Notes under the pieces: generated by a model | The model's database searches: none | What the model saw: only the letters and a program-made list of their open reading frames with translations | Told to the model about the DNA's origin: nothing | Translations under genes and position numbers: made by a program | Part shown: one piece after another, positions 33,655-46,200 of the stretch | How the letters are laid out: each line of letters starts with the position of its first letter | Position numbering within the stretch: the stretch's first letter is position 1 | DNA from: Mercurialis annua | Taxonomy: Eukaryota > Streptophyta > Magnoliopsida > Malpighiales > Euphorbiaceae | DNA: 64,000 nt | Assembly: GCF_937616625.2 (NCBI RefSeq) | Contig: NC_065577.1 | Coordinates: 744,001-808,000 of the forward strand | Direction: 5' to 3'

Positions 33655-36600
33655 TTATAAGCTCCAGATATCTGAATCATCTGGTTCACATCTCTGTTTG
33701 TCCTCTTCTTGTTGTTGTTGCTTTAGAGTTTCATAAAGTGGAGCATTTCTAGTCTCTGGTAGCCATAGACTCAAAATTCCGCTCGTGATAGAAAGTAAAC
33801 CAAACACTAGGAATGAAAGCGATGGACTCCAACGGCCAACAACAACTAAAAGAGGTGCTATTGAAGCTCCCAGCATCAGTGACTGCCGCAACATTGAAAC
33901 TGCAAAGTTTCTAACATTCGTAGGGAAAAGCTCCACCGCGTAAATGTATAAAACGTCAAACGCCATTGAAGCCGCCATGAAACCAATACCTTCAATGATC
34001 AACTGAGGCCAACTGGACCGCTTTGCGGACTGCGAGAAGGCGATGCAGAGAATGCAAGAAACTCCGGCTATGAAAGCCGACCGCGAGAAAAGCAAACGAC
34101 GGTCTGTGAACCCTAACAATATAGTACCAATAAGAACTGCCGGGATCTCCATTAAAGCATTAACTGCAACAGTGAAGTAGAGATTGAAGTTTAGGTTTTC
34201 GACATTCAACTGAACACCGTAGTAAACAAATCCAACTCCAAAACCCGTCAGCATAACCATCATCATTCGCTTAGCCGCCCATGGATTGCTCCACAAGCCT
34301 TCATTTCCCGTCGCCCCGCCATTACTGCCAGATTTTTGTGGTGGTGACGGATTTGCAAGAGTTAAATTGGGTGGTAGATTCTTGCCATTAACTCTTGCAA
34401 ATCTGTTCAGTATATCAAGAGCTTCTTTGGTTCGACCCTTCACGAGAAGCCAACGAGGAGATTCCGAAACAAAAGGGAGAAAAACGAGAGAATAAACAAG
34501 AGGGAAAACCGACATGAGTTTGTACAAATCTCTCCAGTTACTTCTTGTGGGATAAGCAATCAATGGAAGGGAAAGAAAACCTGCCGTGAAGAGGAAGAAA
34601 CCGAATTGACCAACTTGGCCACGCCATTTTTTACCGACAGCTTCAGTAGAGAGAACAAGACAGCAGATTCCAATGCCGGATCGAGCGAAACCATTGGCAA
34701 ATCGAGCAAGTGCATATGTCCATATGTTTGGTGAAAGTGAGGTTAAAAAAGCTGTGGTTGAGGTTAAAATGCATGAGAGAAGCACTGCTTTTTTTCTACC
34801 TATGTATTTATCTGCTAGGAACCCGAAAAAAGCTGAACCTGTAGAATGGAAAATTTCCAGTTATATACAATTGATATATAGAGACTGAAAGCATTTGCAT
34901 CACTGTATTTAGATAAAATGATTTTACATATCCATAACTTTTATAGTTTTGATAGATATTTAATAAAAAAAAAAGGGTTCGTCAATTTGCGACGCAATTT
35001 GCGATCGACTGAGACTATTATATGCAAATTTCAATTCAATTAAAGTCATGAAGATTCTCTCTTTTAATTTGACTAACCAAGTAAATCCACGTCGAACTAG
35101 ACACGTCGTGAATATAATTTTTTCAATTTTCAAACTTCACATAATAGGTTGTCCAACTTTTTTTAAAGAATACGTCTACCAAAGTTTTTAAATACCTAAG
35201 AATTGTTGTGTTTTGTTTTGAAGGGTTATTTCAAAAGCTAAAATCCCACATTGGAAGTTTAAAAGACTATTTATTTTGTATTTATTTCTCACACTCTGTT
35301 CATTTCAAATTTCTACAAGAAGAATTAAGCACGGTAGTAATTAGGGGTGAGAAGAATTTGGTTAAACTATTAAAATATCTGTTTTGGTTAATTTGGTTAA
35401 ATCAAACTAGTCATTCTATTTTGGTAAATTAGGATAACTTTGAGCAAATTATTCTAAAGCCTCCGCATGTCATAATTCACACTTAGTTCTTCTTATTTAA
35501 AAATCAATCGATATGATCTCTTATTTTTAATTTCCGTCAGCAGTTTAGTCTCTCTATACATTTTTTGGTATTAGTCAGCTGAATCAAAAAATTCAAGTAT
35601 CAATTAATTTGGGAAAAAATCGATGACAAAAATGATCATATTACTTTTTTTAATTTAGACTTTTAAATTGGTTAATTTTTATGTGTGAAAAGACAATCAT
35701 TAAAATCTGGTGCTTTGCCTTCTCTTTACACCTAGAGAACATTTCTCGCGAGCAGTAATTTGATTTTCTTCAAAAGCCAGAAATTACTGTCTCTTAGCTC
35801 GTTTCTATCTATGTTTGTGTTGTTTATAAATTGCCCCACTTTCGGGAGATTTGTGTAATTTTTCTGTATGTTTTTGTTCGTTTTCCGTTTTGTTTGTGTA
35901 GATCATTTGACTCGTTTAATACTTTTCAATATTTATTTAAGTTTCAGCTTCACATCAGGTTGTTCTATCCTTATTTGAAGTATATTAGCAACGGAATCGG
36001 TGGTTAATAGAAGTTACAAGGTGCGATTGGTGCCAGAGAATTTTTAACACTTGATCTCATCCGGTTTTTAGCACCTGTCAAATTTGTATCTTATTGTATA
36101 TCGATTATAGGTTTCACTTGTTTTCATTTTTTAATTTCAATTTACAATATACTTAACATTCTGATGTAATCGGTTAATTCTATTGATTTAATTTATGTTT
36201 GGAAAAATTAATAAATAGATTAATATGATCAATCCAACTTTACATACACATGTTTTTCAATTCAGTCACTTCACTAAAGAGATAAAGTAAATCTATTTTT
36301 AAAATCGTTTAATTATTAGCCGAAACCCTACTAGTAATTAAAACTCAAAAATTTTGAGAGTGCATAATTACCCAAAAGAGAACCGAGAAAGAAGACGGAA
36401 GCCGGTACGCCGGCGAGGAACCTCCGATCACAAATAAGACCCCACTCAGCTATGGTCGAACTTGTATTTCCACCGACCCACTCCCATGTCCCCGGCGGCA
36501 GCTCACAAACAGAGACCGCTAAATTATTCCCTTCGCCGCACAAAACCGCCGTCGTGTTATTTGCATGGGAATGAAAAGGCGACGACTTGCATCTCCAAGC

Positions 36601-36807
36601 AGGAGGCTGAGCGTCGCTAAAAATAGTAACTAATGTGTTCTGTGAATCGAAAATCCAAGCCAATGACACGAGAAACACATGTATTAACTGCGACAATCCT
36701 AATGATCCGACGTAGTTTTCGACTACTTCGTCCACTGTTAGCTCAAGTTTCGCCGCTATTTCTATATTTGCATGCACGAGTTTTTGTGATTCTTCGTCGT
36801 CTTCCAT
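33655..36807 (-). CDS. Organic cation/carnitine transporter (major facilitator superfamily)
   Basis: Two minus-strand exons, 36372-36807 and 33655-34838, join after a G within codon 146 to give 539 aa, the size of plant OCT proteins. Exon 1 has a cytosolic N-terminus, a first membrane helix near [16 protein letters not shown] and a large Cys-containing outer loop typical of OCT/OCTN carriers. Exon 2 opens with the MFS loop [14 protein letters not shown] and contains the remaining helices, with [19 protein letters not shown] and [13 protein letters not shown] as family markers. Such carriers move carnitine, polyamines or other cations across plasma or vacuolar membranes; the substrate is not predictable. 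The intron is 1.5 kb. It lies tail to tail with the poly(A)-binding protein gene. Confidence 0.93.
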
Positions 36808-36880
36808 GTCTAGTATAGAAAATTATGAGTTTTATTTAGGTTTTGTTTTTGTTGATGCCGTTCACTTGTACTTGCTGTGA

Positions 36881-36890
36881 TATTTATATA
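36881..36890 (-). promoter_or_regulatory. Probable TATA box of the cation transporter gene
   Basis: TATTTATATA on the plus strand reads TATATAAATA on the minus strand, about 75 bp before the start codon at 36807, a good distance for a plant core promoter. Confidence 0.55.
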
Positions 36891-36949
36891 CAGCCCTACA
36901 TGTTGGTGCGGGGGCATATAAAATTACGATATTAGTAAATATAAAATTA

Positions 36950-37137
36950 CCAATGAGACTTGGTTCAAGTGGTAAGCGGTTTTGGTATCGTTTAAGTAAG
37001 GTCTCGGATTCGAGTATTGTGAATGCATAAAATCTCCACTGGAACACTCACTCACCATACTAGATGCACGACGCGGACCGGATCTGAATTAGTTAGAGCG
37101 AAATCCTAAAAACCGGATGGGCTAACAAAAAAAGAAG
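36950..37137 (+). mobile_element. tRNA-derived SINE with 13-bp target duplication
   Basis: It opens CAATGAGACTTGGTTCAAGT with an A-box-like TTCAAGTGGTAAGCGG and a B-box-like CGGATTCGAGT, and closes in an A-rich tail (AACAAAAAAAGAAG). AAATATAAAATTA (36937-36949) and AAATATAAAGTTA (37138-37150) flank it with one mismatch. It is 188 bp and lies about 140 bp upstream of the transporter start codon. Confidence 0.75.
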
Positions 37138-38339
37138 AAATATAAAGTTAAATTGAAGTCTCATTTATATAAAATTATACTATAAATCAATTAGGAGATA
37201 AACAGTTTTAAATAATTAAAAGAATCGTTTAAATTTGAATATTAGTCTAATTCGTAAAATTGTTTAATTTTCATATATAGTTATCATATGTCTAATTCGT
37301 AAGATTGGTTCAATTTTTATATATAGTTATGGAACATTCAATTCCAATAATAAAATATAAAAAACCAAAAATATTAATTTTTATAAAACAATTGAGAGCT
37401 TTTTAAAATTAAAAATATAAATGATATTCTATAGCTAAGCTAATAGAAAATAAGTTATTAAAAGTATACAAACTTTTTTTTTTTTGAGGAAAAAAGTATA
37501 CAAACTTATTAATAATAAAAAAAATATACATCAAAAATATTTCCCAAATGAAAAGATTTATATCATCGGATCACAAAAAATTAATTTCTATTATAAAAGT
37601 ATTAGTTAGAAAATACGAAATGTAATGAGATTATTTAAAATTTACTCTATTTTTGAAAAGTAATTATAACATTTTTGCCCATTTTTCTTGCTATCCTATT
37701 AAATTGACTGAAAAAAATGAATAGATTTTTAATAAATAATCAAATTAAGATAGATTTATAAATTTTGAAAAATTTAAATATATTTATAAGAAGTCAAAAC
37801 TATTTGCCTTTCTTAAACCATTAATAAACCTGTCTTTTATGATACAAAAAGCATTATAAAAAGTTTTAAACAAAAAGGATATCGAAAATATATATGATTA
37901 ATAATTTTTATGAAGTTTTATTTTAGGCTTCTTTAAATAAGTACCCTACATGGCTATACTTAATTAGATTTTTACTGTTGACCAAAAAAAAATTGATGAC
38001 ATATTTTTTAAGTTTTCAAATTGCACAAATAACTTTATAATATTTGAGGAATACTGTCAACTATAAAAAAGGAAGGAAGTGGTTAAAAGAATCAAAATCT
38101 TCTACAAAATCTCAAAGCATAAATATATAGCAATTAATATTTAAGAATTTTTAATAATCCTTAATTATAGTAACTGATAATTTGAATTATATGTCATAAA
38201 CGGAAAAAGAAAAATCAAAAAAATAAAATGATTAAAAAAATGAAAACAACAAGCATTTGAGAAACAAAAAAAATCCAGCAAAACTAGAAATTCATCAACT
38301 CATCATAAACAATCAACAAATATGAATACAAAATATAAC

Positions 38340-38860
38340 TGATATACTGTCAGTTTACATGTAGTTAACCATTAATAAATTAAATTTAATAAAAAAAACT
38401 ATTAACATCATAAAATATTTTTAGATAAATCTAACAATAATATATTCTAAAATTAACAGTATATCAAATTAGTTAACTATCAGTTAACCAGTAGTCACTT
38501 ATTAGTTAACTTTAACTAATAAAAAAAAGATAATTGACATTATGTATTCATGTTTTAGATAACCAACACAAGTATAGTTAACTAATAGTTAACCGTTATA
38601 AAACATATAATTACCCCCTAATTATTTTTAAAATTATTCATATATAACAAAAAAACAATTGAACATCAAATTTTAATTATTTTAAAAATAATCATACGTA
38701 TAAAAATCACTGTTAGTTAATTATTAGTCACATATTAGTTAACTGTAATTGAAAAAAATAATTATCAATATATATTCACGTTTTATATAAAAAATCATAT
38801 AAAGTTAGAAACTATTAATTAACCATTAGAAAACATATAGTTAACCTTAATTATTTTTAT
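38340..38860. repeat. Divergent tandem satellite, ~235-bp unit
   Basis: Unit starting at 38496 (CACTTATTAGTTAACTTTAA) matches one starting near 38729 (CACATATTAGTTAACTGTAA), continuing through ATTCATGTTTTAGATAA versus ATTCACGTTTTATATAA and AGTTAACCGTTATAAAACAT versus ATTAACCATTAGAAAACAT. An earlier partial unit begins about 38345. GTTAAC words recur throughout. Confidence 0.55.
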
Positions 38861-40942
38861 ATCATTGCTAATATCCCAATTACAATAAAAAAAGACAGCA
38901 GCTGCCAGCCACCGCGCCTTCGTTCATCGTTCGCTTTCGTTCATCGTTCTCCTATCTTCGTTCCACTCCAACGACTGTTTTTTCCTTTAACTCAAACCGC
39001 CTTCGTTCATCGTTTTTTTCATCAGTTTGACAGAAAAAAAACTGCAATATAAAAAATAATAAAGACGATTCAAAAACTTTAGAAATGCTTGCAGAATTAA
39101 ACTTTCTGTTATAAGTTAACTAATAGTGTACTAATAGTTAACTAACATGGATACTGACATTAATTATTTTTTAAAAATGCAGAAATGACAACGTTGAAGG
39201 TTGTTGTTTATTATAAGATCAAAGGAATTTTAATTAAAGACGATGCGGAATTCTGAACTCTAAAAGCAATAACTTATAAGGAATTTTTAGAATAATTATC
39301 TTGACATCAACGGGCGGAGGAGGAGCAATCAGTTTGTTCTTTTTCACGATATTGACAGTGAAATTCTTGAAATCACTGTCACTCCCTTCTTCTTCAACAT
39401 GAACTTCAATATAAAAAAACAAAGACGATTCAAAAACTTTAAAAATAAATTGTAGAAGAAGAAAAATAACCCACCACCGCCACGACCTCCCGCCGACCTC
39501 CACGTCCGCCGTCGAATCTTCCACCTCTTCCACGACCGCCATCGTATGTTTCGCAAGAGGGAAGGAGATGCGGACCGCCGTAGAAAAATGAAAAATGGTT
39601 GGAGGAAAAGAAAAAAGAGAGAAACAATTATAATAAAATGGAAAGATTTGGTTAATGGGGTAATGGAGAGAAATATGGCAAAAATCTATGAAAAATTTAA
39701 GAGAAATGGAAAGATGCAAATCAGTTATGAGAGGTTATTTTGGGTAGTTGTATTTTACTAATTTAAAAAGTATCTTTGTGCAAAGTAAAACCATTAAATT
39801 CAAATTAAAAAATTAGTAATAGTATAATTCAAAATGGACTTTTGCTCCAGTAAAATTCAAAATAAAATGGCCTAAGCTAGTAATCTGAGTAATTTTTTCT
39901 TTATTTTATTATGAGGTAAAATTTAACTAATCCAATAAAAAACAATTAGAAATTAGTATGTGCTAAGGGGCTCATTTCGAGCTTTAGAATTGGAATCTAC
40001 ATTATTTCCACTAAAAGCAATAATGCATAGTGGTTGGAACTTGGAACTATTAAAAAAATTAAATCTGGATTAGGATGGAGATCCAATGTATTGCTAAAAC
40101 GCTACAACAATTAGAGTATACAATATTCACCTTATTAGCCTATCGAATTAAACTTTTAATTTAGTTTAATTTTCAATTAATTTGGTTTGATTATGATTAA
40201 TAATTTTTAAAATTTTGGATAATTCTATTTGCTTCTATTTTGGATTGATTTTTTCTTCTTCTAAATAATCGAAACAATCTAATTAACTAAATTATATATA
40301 TGCATAATTTCTTTTTTGTAATTTTTAAAAAAATTAAGGATAACACTGTTCTTAATTAGGTGCTTGGACCGTGGCATGCATTAATGTTTTATTTGTTGCT
40401 CAACACATCAGCAACATTCATGTCCTTATATGGCACCTGAAATCCAATTAAGAAATAACACATAGAAAAGAAAAAGAAATCATTGCTGACAAACATGATT
40501 AAGTGTGTAGCTAAGTCTAGACAAATAGAAATTATTCAAAGTTAATTTGAATAATATTCGATACTAGCCGAGTCTGGCTCAAGTTCGAGCTACTCAAGCA
40601 AACTGTCGGGATGATATGAAATATCAAAATATATGCCTCAACAAATTCACTAGACTAATCGAATTTTGAATACATTTTTAATCTTTCATGATTATCAATA
40701 TTTACATTTTTATATTTATATTCAAATTTTATTTTGAAATTCTCATACGAATAATCAAAAGGCTAGATGATTATGAGCTTTTTTTTTTTAGAAAGATCGT
40801 GAAAATATTTTCTTTCTGTCCCTCTATTTATAAAGTTTTTTTTCTCTCAGTCTCACAAAAGCCGTGCAAATCAATTGGACAAATGGAAGGATCTAAACAT
40901 AAATAAATTTGTGATAGATTTTTGAATATAACTAGTAAAATA

Positions 40943-41204
40943 CCCACCATGGGTTGGCTCAATTGGTCACAAATGTGGACAATAAGCATGGGACTTAAAA
41001 GAACCAAGGTTCGAATCCCATTTCCCACAAATGGGACTTATTGGAAGCATTTGTGAATGAGTTGTTAAGGCCCATATTAAATGGGAGGTCCGGGCGGTGG
41101 GATGCCGAGGCTAGCCTCTCCGGGGGTTTACTCAGGTGGTCGGGCTCCGCCCTAAAAGGTGGTCGGGCTCCGCCGGGGTTCCCTCGTCACCAAAAAAAAT
41201 ATAT
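40943..41204 (+). mobile_element. tRNA-derived SINE with 17-bp target duplication
   Basis: It has an A-box-like GGTTGGCTCAATTGGTCAC and a B-box-like AAGGTTCGAATCCCA near the start, a GC-rich body with the direct repeat GGTGGTCGGGCTCCGCC (twice, about 41135 and 41158), and an A-rich tail. ATATAACTAGTAAAATA is repeated exactly at 40926-40942 and 41205-41221. The 262-bp element seems full length and young. Confidence 0.88.
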
Positions 41205-43215
41205 ATATAACTAGTAAAATATAAGGGTTTCGTGATGGATTCAGCCTAATTAAATCAATCTGAATCGATCTTGACTTTTAGCTATTCTACCGAGCTCGAA
41301 TTTGAACTTATACGATAATCAAGTCAAATTCGAATTGAATGTCAAAATTTGGAATTCCAATTTAAAATCGTGTCGTATTTAAATTTAATAGTATTTCAAT
41401 TCAATTCCGACTCGATTACACCCCAAAACATGACCATTCCATCATGCACTAGGGAATACATGAAATTTAAGTTATCACAGGACCAAAGATGTGTTGGCCA
41501 CTAACACACTTAAACTGCTCAATATGCCTTTCGACGCTAAGCCACTAGCCAAAAAAGATACCAAATTCCACCCATAATCTGCATCAATTTTATTTGAAGA
41601 TAACAGATCATATAATACAAAATAATTTCTAAATCTAATTCAAATAAAAAATATTAAATTAAATGAATTGAATAATTTAATTTTAAACATTCTACATTTT
41701 GAATGTGAAATATTACATTTATATATAAATTTGTGATATACTTGACACAAATAATTTCAACTTTAAAATCAGAACACATCCGATTAAATATTGTGGTTCA
41801 TCAACCTCCTTTTTTTCTTCTCCAAATCCGGCATATAGAGAACAACGGAATTGCCTCCGATACACTTATAACAATTTATATTCAACTTATTTCAAATTAA
41901 TTTTTAGATTTACTGATCCAAAATAATTAACTTAAATTAATTAAATTGTTAAATTGTTAAATTTTAAATTTTATAAATTACTCGATCTATTTATAATTAT
42001 ATGACAGAAAGTTTATTGGTGCAAGATGGGTTTGTTGGTACCCTCTTTGTCATGCATGTAATACTGCAGTAAGAAGAGGCTGTCAAATTGATAAATTACC
42101 AGAACTCTCTAAGAATTAAAATTCTTCTTAAACTTTAGAGTATTTGAGGAATTTTACAAAACAATCTCTATAATTTCTGTTCCAGCTTTACCTACCCCAA
42201 CGGTCCACACCCATCACCCTATCACACTTAAGGGTGAATGAACCGAGCCGCTCACACGAACATCTCAGTGTTTCACTTGATAAGAACTCGCCTAGAATTC
42301 GTTTGTTAGTCTAAATAAACAAACCTGATTTCTAACTTATGCTCATTTATTTAGACAAAATGAAATTTAACTTAGTGATATTAGGTTCGTCTACTTTTAC
42401 AAAAGATTCGTATATGAACTCACGAACTGGCTGGAGCATACAGTGGCAAACGGATTTATATAGAAGCTTGATTACAAACTCGTAAGTTGGTTTGTATATG
42501 AGTTCGACTAAAAGTTATTAAACTAACTCGTATATAGTAAAACAATGTAGTTTTTAGTTAATTAATCAAGCTTCTTTTCGCATTCGTTTCTTTAAATGGA
42601 CTTTGGTTCGTATACGTTCATTGAAATGTTAAAAGAGTTGAGTTTAAGCTCTAATTGTTTAGTATTTAAATGACTGAGCTTGTGCTCGATCGGTTTAACA
42701 CCTAAATGAACGAGTTTGGTCTCAACTCATTTAACATCTAAACAACGAACACGAAATAAGTATGAGCCGAAATATTTTGAAGCATGAATGAACCAAACTC
42801 AAGATACTACTTAAAGCTCTAACCAAACTCAAAGCTAAATATGATAACGAGATGCACATGAACACCTCAAAGCTCGGCTCAAATCAATTTGTTTACATCC
42901 TAAATCGCAGTGGCGACAGTGGAGCTGAAATTGTCCCACTTTAGAGAGAAAAAAGAATATAATTTAAAAAGGAGGATATGTACATATTTTCATGTGAAGT
43001 GAACGAAAAGAGAGCCTGCAAAACACAATGTTCTTGATAGCCAATACAAATGCTTATGGTGCTACTAATTTAGCATGTATAATATGCACAGAAGTATCCA
43101 ACTATTAACTTAATAGTCACATACTGAGAAAAATTCTACCCATGGTATATATCCTATTAACATTTCCAAGGGATTCAAGTCTAAATGAGATTAAAATTCC
43201 TACACAACTACCTAT

Positions 43216-46200
43216 TTAATTGACCTCCTGTTGATTAACATGCCTTTGCCTCAACCCTGTATCCGCTTCTCCTACATACGGAATCAAATCCGTCTCTTGC
43301 AAATCAGAATTTTGGACCTCGGAAGAAAATTCCAACTCATTTTGCCTTTTTTCTGCAACTTCTCCGAAATTATGAAGTCTACGTCCTATGAGATAGCGGT
43401 CATCGCGTATGGAGTTGTGAAGGTTTGTGAACCAAACGTGGAATCTCTTAGCACAGAAGCATACCACGCTTAAGCAGAGACATCCGAGCCATGCAAATCG
43501 ATATACAGCTGAGTTTACGACTAATGGGTATCCGAGCACAGGAAACACACCTCTAGCTAACACATAAGGGACACACAGAGCCGTCAGTAGCTTCATCACT
43601 ATAGGAAACACAATTTCTCGGAGAACCCAAAGGCCTTGCAGCCTCGAGAACCCATCTTCTCTAACCCTTTCAAATTTTACTCGCCAGGTTTCATCGACTA
43701 GTGGCATCATATGATCCAACATAACCTGCTCAAGCATAACATATATATATAAATTAAATATGTTGTTTTTGGGGAAGTCTGAAAATGCAAGAGTTCATTC
43801 ACTTGAATTACATTTTCATTCTCATATATGAAAATCACAGTTTCTGCAATTCAAAACTTGAAAAAAAAGGCATTTAAAAACAAAATTCGACTAACTCACC
43901 AGCCTGGTCCAGATCTTAAGAAAAATGAGTCCCAGCGCCCAGTCCTGATACAGGAGGAAAACCGGACTTTCGTCCACAGGGACTCGCATGGGCACAATTA
44001 CTAAAAGCTCAAAGAGCAGCCCGATCAAAACTGGAATGACAAATATCTATAGGAAAAGAGAAATTTGTATCAAAAGTTTGAAGGTTAGTACGGCAAGAAA
44101 TGATAAATTGGCAAACAAATAGAAACTTGACAAATGAAATAACAACCACAATGCCACATACCCATATTGACAACAATGCAGAGCTCTTGAGAACAATAGC
44201 ACACCACTTCCGGACTTGGCCAATTAAAATAATTAGTCTGTTTGTTCTAATATGCTCAAAGCAATACCTAACTCCGGCTAAAGCAGTCCAAATGACATAG
44301 CTCCCAATTATGAAAGCATAAAGATCTGAGAAAAAAAAGATAAAGCACATGTTAATAATAGTTCAGATCTCATATACGTGATTCTTAGTAGGAAATAGAC
44401 ACATTGAAGAAACAAAATTACCATTGCACTTGATCCCATGAGTTATTGGAAGACGAGGAATGGCGTTGAAAAGGGCACGGCCAAATGATATTGGTACGAC
44501 TATCAAGGCTGAGTTGAAGATAAGAAGGGTCATCCACGCTACAACCAGTAGCAGGACAATACGAAGGACAAAGCTGTACCTGCTAAAAGACGAGTTTTTA
44601 GACATTAGGCCGCATAATAGTACCAAAAGTAACCAATATGCACTGAGATTACCCCTATTAAGCTCTCTGGGGGTGATAACATTAAGTGCAGCAACAAATA
44701 AATCATGACACGAGATAGCAAAATGAAATTTCATATGAATAATAAATCATGCATAACACAATGCCTTCTTTTTTTCCTTTCTAAAATAGGCAAAGTTGAG
44801 AGATGCGAAAACCATCACATATAACATTGCAATATTAATGCATGTGAATGATCCATAAGGTAAAACTACTGAACGATATGATTAGCAACCGTAACAAGCC
44901 GACTAGGAAAAAAGTATTTACAAGAATAGGCACTCTTCTGTTTAGCATCTAAATTTAAAACGATAGCTAACTTGTTTAGAAGATAGTAGCCATCTGGCCA
45001 CAAAAACTCCATTCAGCTACAAGGACAATTCTAAAGAAACCACTATCAGACCAGGCAAGGTTCATGCAGATACAAGGCAGCATAAAAAACAGCACGTTTA
45101 AAAACAAGCACTTCGAAAAATGAAATGAGATTGTTAGTGCATACACAATAATAATTAGATAAAAGATTAGCACTTCTGCAGAAGATAGAGCGACAGTATG
45201 ACACACCGAAGGACAAGCTGAAGAACAACAGCTATGACCTCATATAAAAATCACTTGGCTATTGGAAAGATGCAACAATTAGCTGTAGCAGAAAATAACT
45301 AGAATGTAGTCCTGAAGTTTTAGTTTGAAGGTATTAGTTTATAGCTAAAAAGTGAAGGGCAGGAGGCATTGGCTGCAACAAGTAAAGTCCCAAGCTTACA
45401 GATATATATGCACTCAAAAAGAAACAGAAACAGGTTACATCTAACAAATGCATACTGATGTGTGAAGGTGATATGATATATAGCTGCAAACACATAATGC
45501 TCGATACACACAAAAAGAAAATGATTAAAAAAGAAATGAGTAATATTGTTATGCATACTCTGAATCAGATTGCTCATCACTATCATACTCCTCTGCAGTA
45601 TTTGAATTTCCTGCTGCAAGAAGACCTCTGTTTGAATCATCAGCAGCTGCAAGTGCCACCAAAGCTCGATCCTGACCACCTAATTCTACTGCTGGTATTC
45701 TATCCTGTCTTCCTGGCTCGTGATTTCCATTGTCCTGAACACCATTGTCATCAGTTCTGGGCAGTAAAAAATCTGTTAAACCAAGTGCCCAGCCAACAGC
45801 TGTGAACCAATAGCGCAGAAGGGATTTAATTGTAGTCCGCAACTTAAAATGCTCAATGGCAAATGGAATGCAAATTTGGAAAAGAAGCATGTCGGCTGGA
45901 ATTTCAGTGAATGGATCAGATACCCTGTCAGAAATGAGCATCAATAGGTCAGAGGATGAGAAAAATACAGCTGGATGGGAGACTGTGATCGATCATAAAG
46001 AACTGAGAAATATATAGCGGATACTTACGATATATCAAGCGGAAATATGGAGGGTGCCATCCGCATCGCAAGTTTGACAGGTAAGAATACCAGCATCACA
46101 ATTAAACTTCCATAAACTGCAACAGACAATAGTACCCTACGAGCATGCTTGTGCACAGGATCATCAATTAAATCACGGAATGGATTATAGTTTGGATCTG

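Larger units (their letters stand above)
37138..43215. other. Gene-poor 6-kb stretch
   Basis: No gene is supported. It is extremely AT-rich apart from two GC-richer islets (38897-39010 and 39470-39545). It contains a divergent satellite (38340-38860), a SINE (40943-41204), a 40-bp direct repeat at about 39043 and 39411 (AAAGACGATTCAAAAACTTT), and degenerate GAGCTCGAACTC-type tracts (about 40540-40650, 41240-41430, 42230-42900). Confidence 0.5.

Noticed and set aside
39234..39719. 161-codon minus-strand ORF
   Set aside because: Composition changes abruptly along it, no domain or homology is recognised, and it spans a GC-rich islet in a transposon-like region.
40943..41020. tRNA gene
   Set aside because: Box A- and B-like words are present but no cloverleaf forms, and the segment is the head of a SINE with a 17-bp target duplication.
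45320..45805. ORFs overlapping SUD1 intron 5 and exon 5
   Set aside because: The real exon ends at 45559 at a GT that joins in frame to exon 6; the longer frames read into the intron.
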